A stretch of DNA of 7,302 bases from assembly GCA_964444065.1 (NCBI GenBank), contig CAYUFL010000061.1:1-7302 (forward strand), given 5' to 3'. The notes beneath the pieces are model-generated. The model was not told the DNA's origin and did no database searches. It was given only the letters and a program-made list of their open reading frames with translations. The stretch is from JBGMEA01 sp964444065 (GTDB taxonomy: Bacteria > Bacillota > Clostridia > Eubacteriales > Anaerofustaceae). The translations under genes were made by a program, and so were the position numbers. Of this stretch, positions 5,078-7,302 are shown one piece after another. Position 1 is the stretch's first letter; each line of letters begins with the position of its first letter.

Positions 5078-6422
5078 TATAGGAAGTCACCGGCTGTTCG
5101 GGTGCTGTCTCTTTAGCGAAACCAATGCTGACGCACGGTCGTCCGATGGAATCATAAACGATACCCGCCGCACGCGCATCAGAGAGCGCATAGCAGTTTC
5201 TGCCATCCAAAACGATCGGATGACGCATCAGACGCGAAAACCGATTCAAATCATAAGCAACGATCTCTTTCCATTCGGTGAAAATCAGGCAGATATCGGC
5301 TCCGACAAGTGCTTCGTCAATCCCTTCGCAATAAGCGATTCCTTTCGGATATAGTTTCTTGACCGCAGGCATGGCGATCGGATCCCACACTTTTACAAGT
5401 GCGCCGCAGTCCAGCAGTACGGGTAAATTCTGCAGCGACGGTGCATCCCGCAGATCGTCGGTATCCGGTTTGAATGTCAGTCCGAGTACCGCTACCGTTT
5501 TGCCTTCAAGCGATGAATAGTAGCGATTCGCTTTTTTCAGCAGTTTTAATTTTTGATTCTCGTTCACTTCGATGGCTGCTTTGACGGTTTTGAGCTCGTA
5601 ATCATGATAACGTGCAAGCCAGTGCAGTGCTTTCGTGTCTTTCGGAAAACACGAACCGCCGTAACCGATGCCCGCATTTAAAAATTTGCTGCCGATGCGC
5701 GGATCAATACCGATGCCCTTCGCAACGGCTGTGACATCCGCGCCGACCATTTCGCAGAGATTTGCAATTTCATTGATGTAGGACAGTTTCAGTGCCAGAA
5801 AATTATTGGCTGCATATTTGATCATTTCTGCGGAATGTCGGTCTGTCACAATCACGGGTGCGTCAAATTGGGTATACAATGCGCGCATCACCCGTTCGCC
5901 GTATTCGCTTTGCGTGCCGACAACAATCCGGGATGCGTGCAGCGTATCCCGCACTGCCGTGCCCTGAGACAGAAATTCCGGGTTGGACACTACCATAAAA
6001 GCCGCACCTTGTTTTCGCTCGGACAGCAGCATCGATTCGATACGTTCATTCGTACCGATCGGCACGGTTGATTTCACAGCCACAACACATTTGTTTTGTG
6101 CAAACTGCGCAATTTGAGAGACAACGTGAAACACATAATTCAGATTGGCATATCCGTCTGCCCGTTCGGGCGTTCCGACACAAATGAAGATCACTTCGGC
6201 ATCCGAATAAGCAACCGCAGAATCGTCCGTATACTGAAGGCGGTCGCAATACGTGTGCATCATTTCTTCCACCGAAGGCTCGTATATGGGAGAGATTCCG
6301 TTACACAGAAGTTCCAGTTTTTCTTTGTTTGTTTCCGTACATACGACATCGTGCCCGACGGATGCAAAGCATACCGCACTCACAAGCCCGACGTATCCTG
6401 TTCCTGCTACAGCAATTTTCAT
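5070..6422 (-). CDS. ugd: UDP-glucose 6-dehydrogenase
   Basis: A 450-residue UDP-glucose/GDP-mannose dehydrogenase family enzyme that oxidises UDP-glucose twice with NAD+ to give UDP-glucuronate. The NAD-binding fold opens with G-x-G-Y-V-G (7-12), followed by V-G-T-P (82-85) and S-T-V-P (118-121). The S-N-P-E-F-L block is at 146-151. The central domain holds Lys202 and Asn206 (M-I-K-Y-A-A-N-N-F). The catalytic Cys258 lies in G-Y-G-G-S-C-F-P-K-D, with Asp262. The C-terminal UDP-binding domain has F-K-P-D-T-D-D-L-R at 317-325. Length is normal and all key residues are present. The frame is open 65 codons upstream, but that part is out-of-frame glycosyltransferase sequence. An AGG lies 6 nt before ATG at 6422; an ATG at 6425 overlapping the preceding stop (TGATG) is the alternative. 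It is tightly coupled to the upstream glycosyltransferase gene. UDP-glucose specificity is the usual case; UDP-hexosamine or GDP-mannose relatives are less likely. Confidence 0.93.
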   Translation of the reverse strand: MKIAVAGTGYVGLVSAVCFASVGHDVVCTETNKEKLELLCNGISPIYEPSVEEMMHTYCDRLQYTDDSAVAYSDAEVIFICVGTPERADGYANLNYVFHVVSQIAQFAQNKCVVAVKSTVPIGTNERIESMLLSERKQGAAFMVVSNPEFLSQGTAVRDTLHASRIVVGTQSEYGERVMRALYTQFDAPVIVTDRHSAEMIKYAANNFLALKLSYINEIANLCEMVGADVTAVAKGIGIDPRIGSKFLNAGIGYGGSCFPKDTKALHWLARYHDYELKTVKAAIEVNENQKLKLLKKANRYYSSLEGKTVAVLGLTFKPDTDDLRDAPSLQNLPVLLDCGALVKVWDPIAMPAVKKLYPKGIAYCEGIDEALVGADICLIFTEWKEIVAYDLNRFSRLMRHPIVLDGRNCYALSDARAAGIVYDSIGRPCVSIGFAKETAPEQPVTSYIE

Positions 6423-6424
6423 CA

Positions 6425-7302
6425 TCAACCTGCCATTGTTTTGATTTCTTTTTTTGCGGGAAGTACACTTTGATAGGATTGTATCAGCGCATCGAAGATG
6501 CAATCCCACGTTCGCTGTCTCGCGCTTGCCAGTCCGGCTTTGCCGAGATGCCCGCGCAGTTCGGGATCGAGCAGAAGCTGCTGCATGCCGCGCGCAAGAC
6601 TTTTGTGACTGCGCCATTTTGCCACATACGCAGTTTGACGGTGCTTGGCGAAATCAGTCACACCGCCGCTGTCCACACAGATGAGCGGAAGGCCGCTCGC
6701 CATCGCCTCCAGTGCCACATTGCCGAATGTTTCCGTACCCGAAGGAAACACAAACACATCACTGCTGGCATAGACGGCACTGAGTTCTTCTCCGCTCAAC
6801 GCTCCCGTAAAGACAGCGTTCGGAATGCCTTCCTCTTTGAGTTCTTCCAGATATGGTCCGTCGCCCGTAAACACAAACAGGCAGCGGTCACGATGTTTCT
6901 TATTGAGCATGCGTATCGATTTAACGAGTGTATCGATTCCTTTTTCTTTTGAGATGCGTCCGACATACAGATAAACCAGTTTCTGCTGCGCGCCGAGCCG
7001 TTCGCGCATTGCTTCACTGCGATGTTTCGGGTGGAAACGGTTCAGATCAACGCCGCGAGACCATATATCCAAACGTTCAAACCCGCGTCCGCGGAGTTCG
7101 CGGATCGTGTCGTACGACGGACACAGATTCACTGCCGCCTGATTATGAAACCGCTTCATATAAGACAGATACGGGCGTTTGAGCAGACTCAGATGAAAAT
7201 CATCGAGATAGCGGTCAAAATTGGTATGGTAGGACATCACAATCGGAATATGCAGTTCTTTTGCAATCAGCAGTCCGCAGCTTCCGATGCCGTATTCCGT
7301 GG
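6425..7302 (-). CDS. Family 4 glycosyltransferase, partial (N-terminus outside window)
   Basis: The last 291 codons of a GT-B fold retaining glycosyltransferase. The frame stays open to the window edge, through T-E-Y-G-I-G-S-C-G and S-Y-H-T-N-F-D, so the GTG at 7240 is an internal valine and the true start lies beyond 7302. About 90-110 residues of the N-terminal domain are probably missing. Visible features are the acceptor-side S-Y-H-T-N-F-D segment, G-R-G-V-D-L-N-R-F-H-P at the domain junction, V-G-R-I-S-K-E-K-G in the nucleotide-sugar domain, and E-T-F-G-N-V-A-L-E, the E-x7-E motif that binds the donor sugar. The pattern resembles the SqdX/MgtA-like and diacylglycerol-glycosyltransferase group, which act at the inner face of the membrane, so a lipid acceptor is plausible but inferred. 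Only 2 nt separate its stop from the dehydrogenase ATG, implying one operon and perhaps UDP-glucuronate as donor. Confidence 0.92.
   Translation of the reverse strand, partial: TEYGIGSCGLLIAKELHIPIVMSYHTNFDRYLDDFHLSLLKRPYLSYMKRFHNQAAVNLCPSYDTIRELRGRGFERLDIWSRGVDLNRFHPKHRSEAMRERLGAQQKLVYLYVGRISKEKGIDTLVKSIRMLNKKHRDRCLFVFTGDGPYLEELKEEGIPNAVFTGALSGEELSAVYASSDVFVFPSGTETFGNVALEAMASGLPLICVDSGGVTDFAKHRQTAYVAKWRSHKSLARGMQQLLLDPELRGHLGKAGLASARQRTWDCIFDALIQSYQSVLPAKKEIKTMAG

Noticed and set aside
6423..6617. N-terminal extension of the UDP-glucose dehydrogenase by 65 codons
   Set aside because: The added part is Arg/Ser/Ala-rich out-of-frame sequence of the glycosyltransferase gene; family proteins begin MKIAVAGTGYVG, and an AGG precedes the ATG at 6422.
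6329..6952. 207-codon plus-strand reading frame opposite the glycosyltransferase and dehydrogenase
   Set aside because: It crosses the junction of two well-supported minus-strand genes and has a His/Arg/Cys-rich shadow composition.
6425..7240. Glycosyltransferase starting at the GTG at 7240
   Set aside because: The frame stays open to the window edge and encodes conserved N-domain sequence upstream, so this GTG is an internal valine codon.

Overview
The window looks like chromosomal DNA of a Gram-positive bacterium of the Bacillota (Firmicutes). The supporting signs are strong TTGACA/TATAAT-type promoters, purine-rich ribosome binding sites, a lipobox lipoprotein, a membrane protein carrying the DUF3784 GFNTMSEEEK signature that I know mainly from Bacillota, and a glycosyltransferase/UDP-glucose dehydrogenase pair. 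The genes are of moderate G+C, by eye a little under 50 %. I cannot name the genus; a clostridial or erysipelotrichial relative would fit.

Layout. Positions 1-435 are a very A+T-rich stretch (about 28 % G+C by hand count over 1-420) with no convincing gene, but with a terminator-like hairpin at 177-209. Next come three plus-strand genes, each with its own promoter: a cytosolic SGNH/GDSL hydrolase (472-1038), a TetR-family regulator (1146-1760), and a small unrecognised protein (1900-2160) whose consensus promoter would start the mRNA at or next to the start codon. A bidirectional terminator (2185-2223) separates these from two minus-strand genes: an NADPH-dependent FMN reductase family protein (2234-2785) and a small lipoprotein (3063-3455). 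Then follow a plus-strand histidine phosphatase (3686-4294) and a minus-strand cluster: a DUF3784 membrane protein (4295-5026), a UDP-glucose 6-dehydrogenase (5070-6422), and the C-terminal part of a family 4 glycosyltransferase (6425 to beyond 7302).

How the genes work together. Only the glycosyltransferase and dehydrogenase are clearly linked, with 2 nt between stop and start. The dehydrogenase makes UDP-glucuronate, and the transferase resembles enzymes that glycosylate membrane lipids, so a glucuronic-acid-containing glycolipid or other envelope glycan is a reasonable inference. The TetR gene may control itself and possibly the hydrolase before it. The remaining genes look like independently transcribed housekeeping or accessory units.

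I do not see a phage, CRISPR, transposon or defence system. The most unusual signals are the predicted leaderless mRNA at 1900, the orphan terminator in the A+T-rich segment, a palindrome built into the TetR promoter, and a convergent gene pair with no base between the two stop codons.
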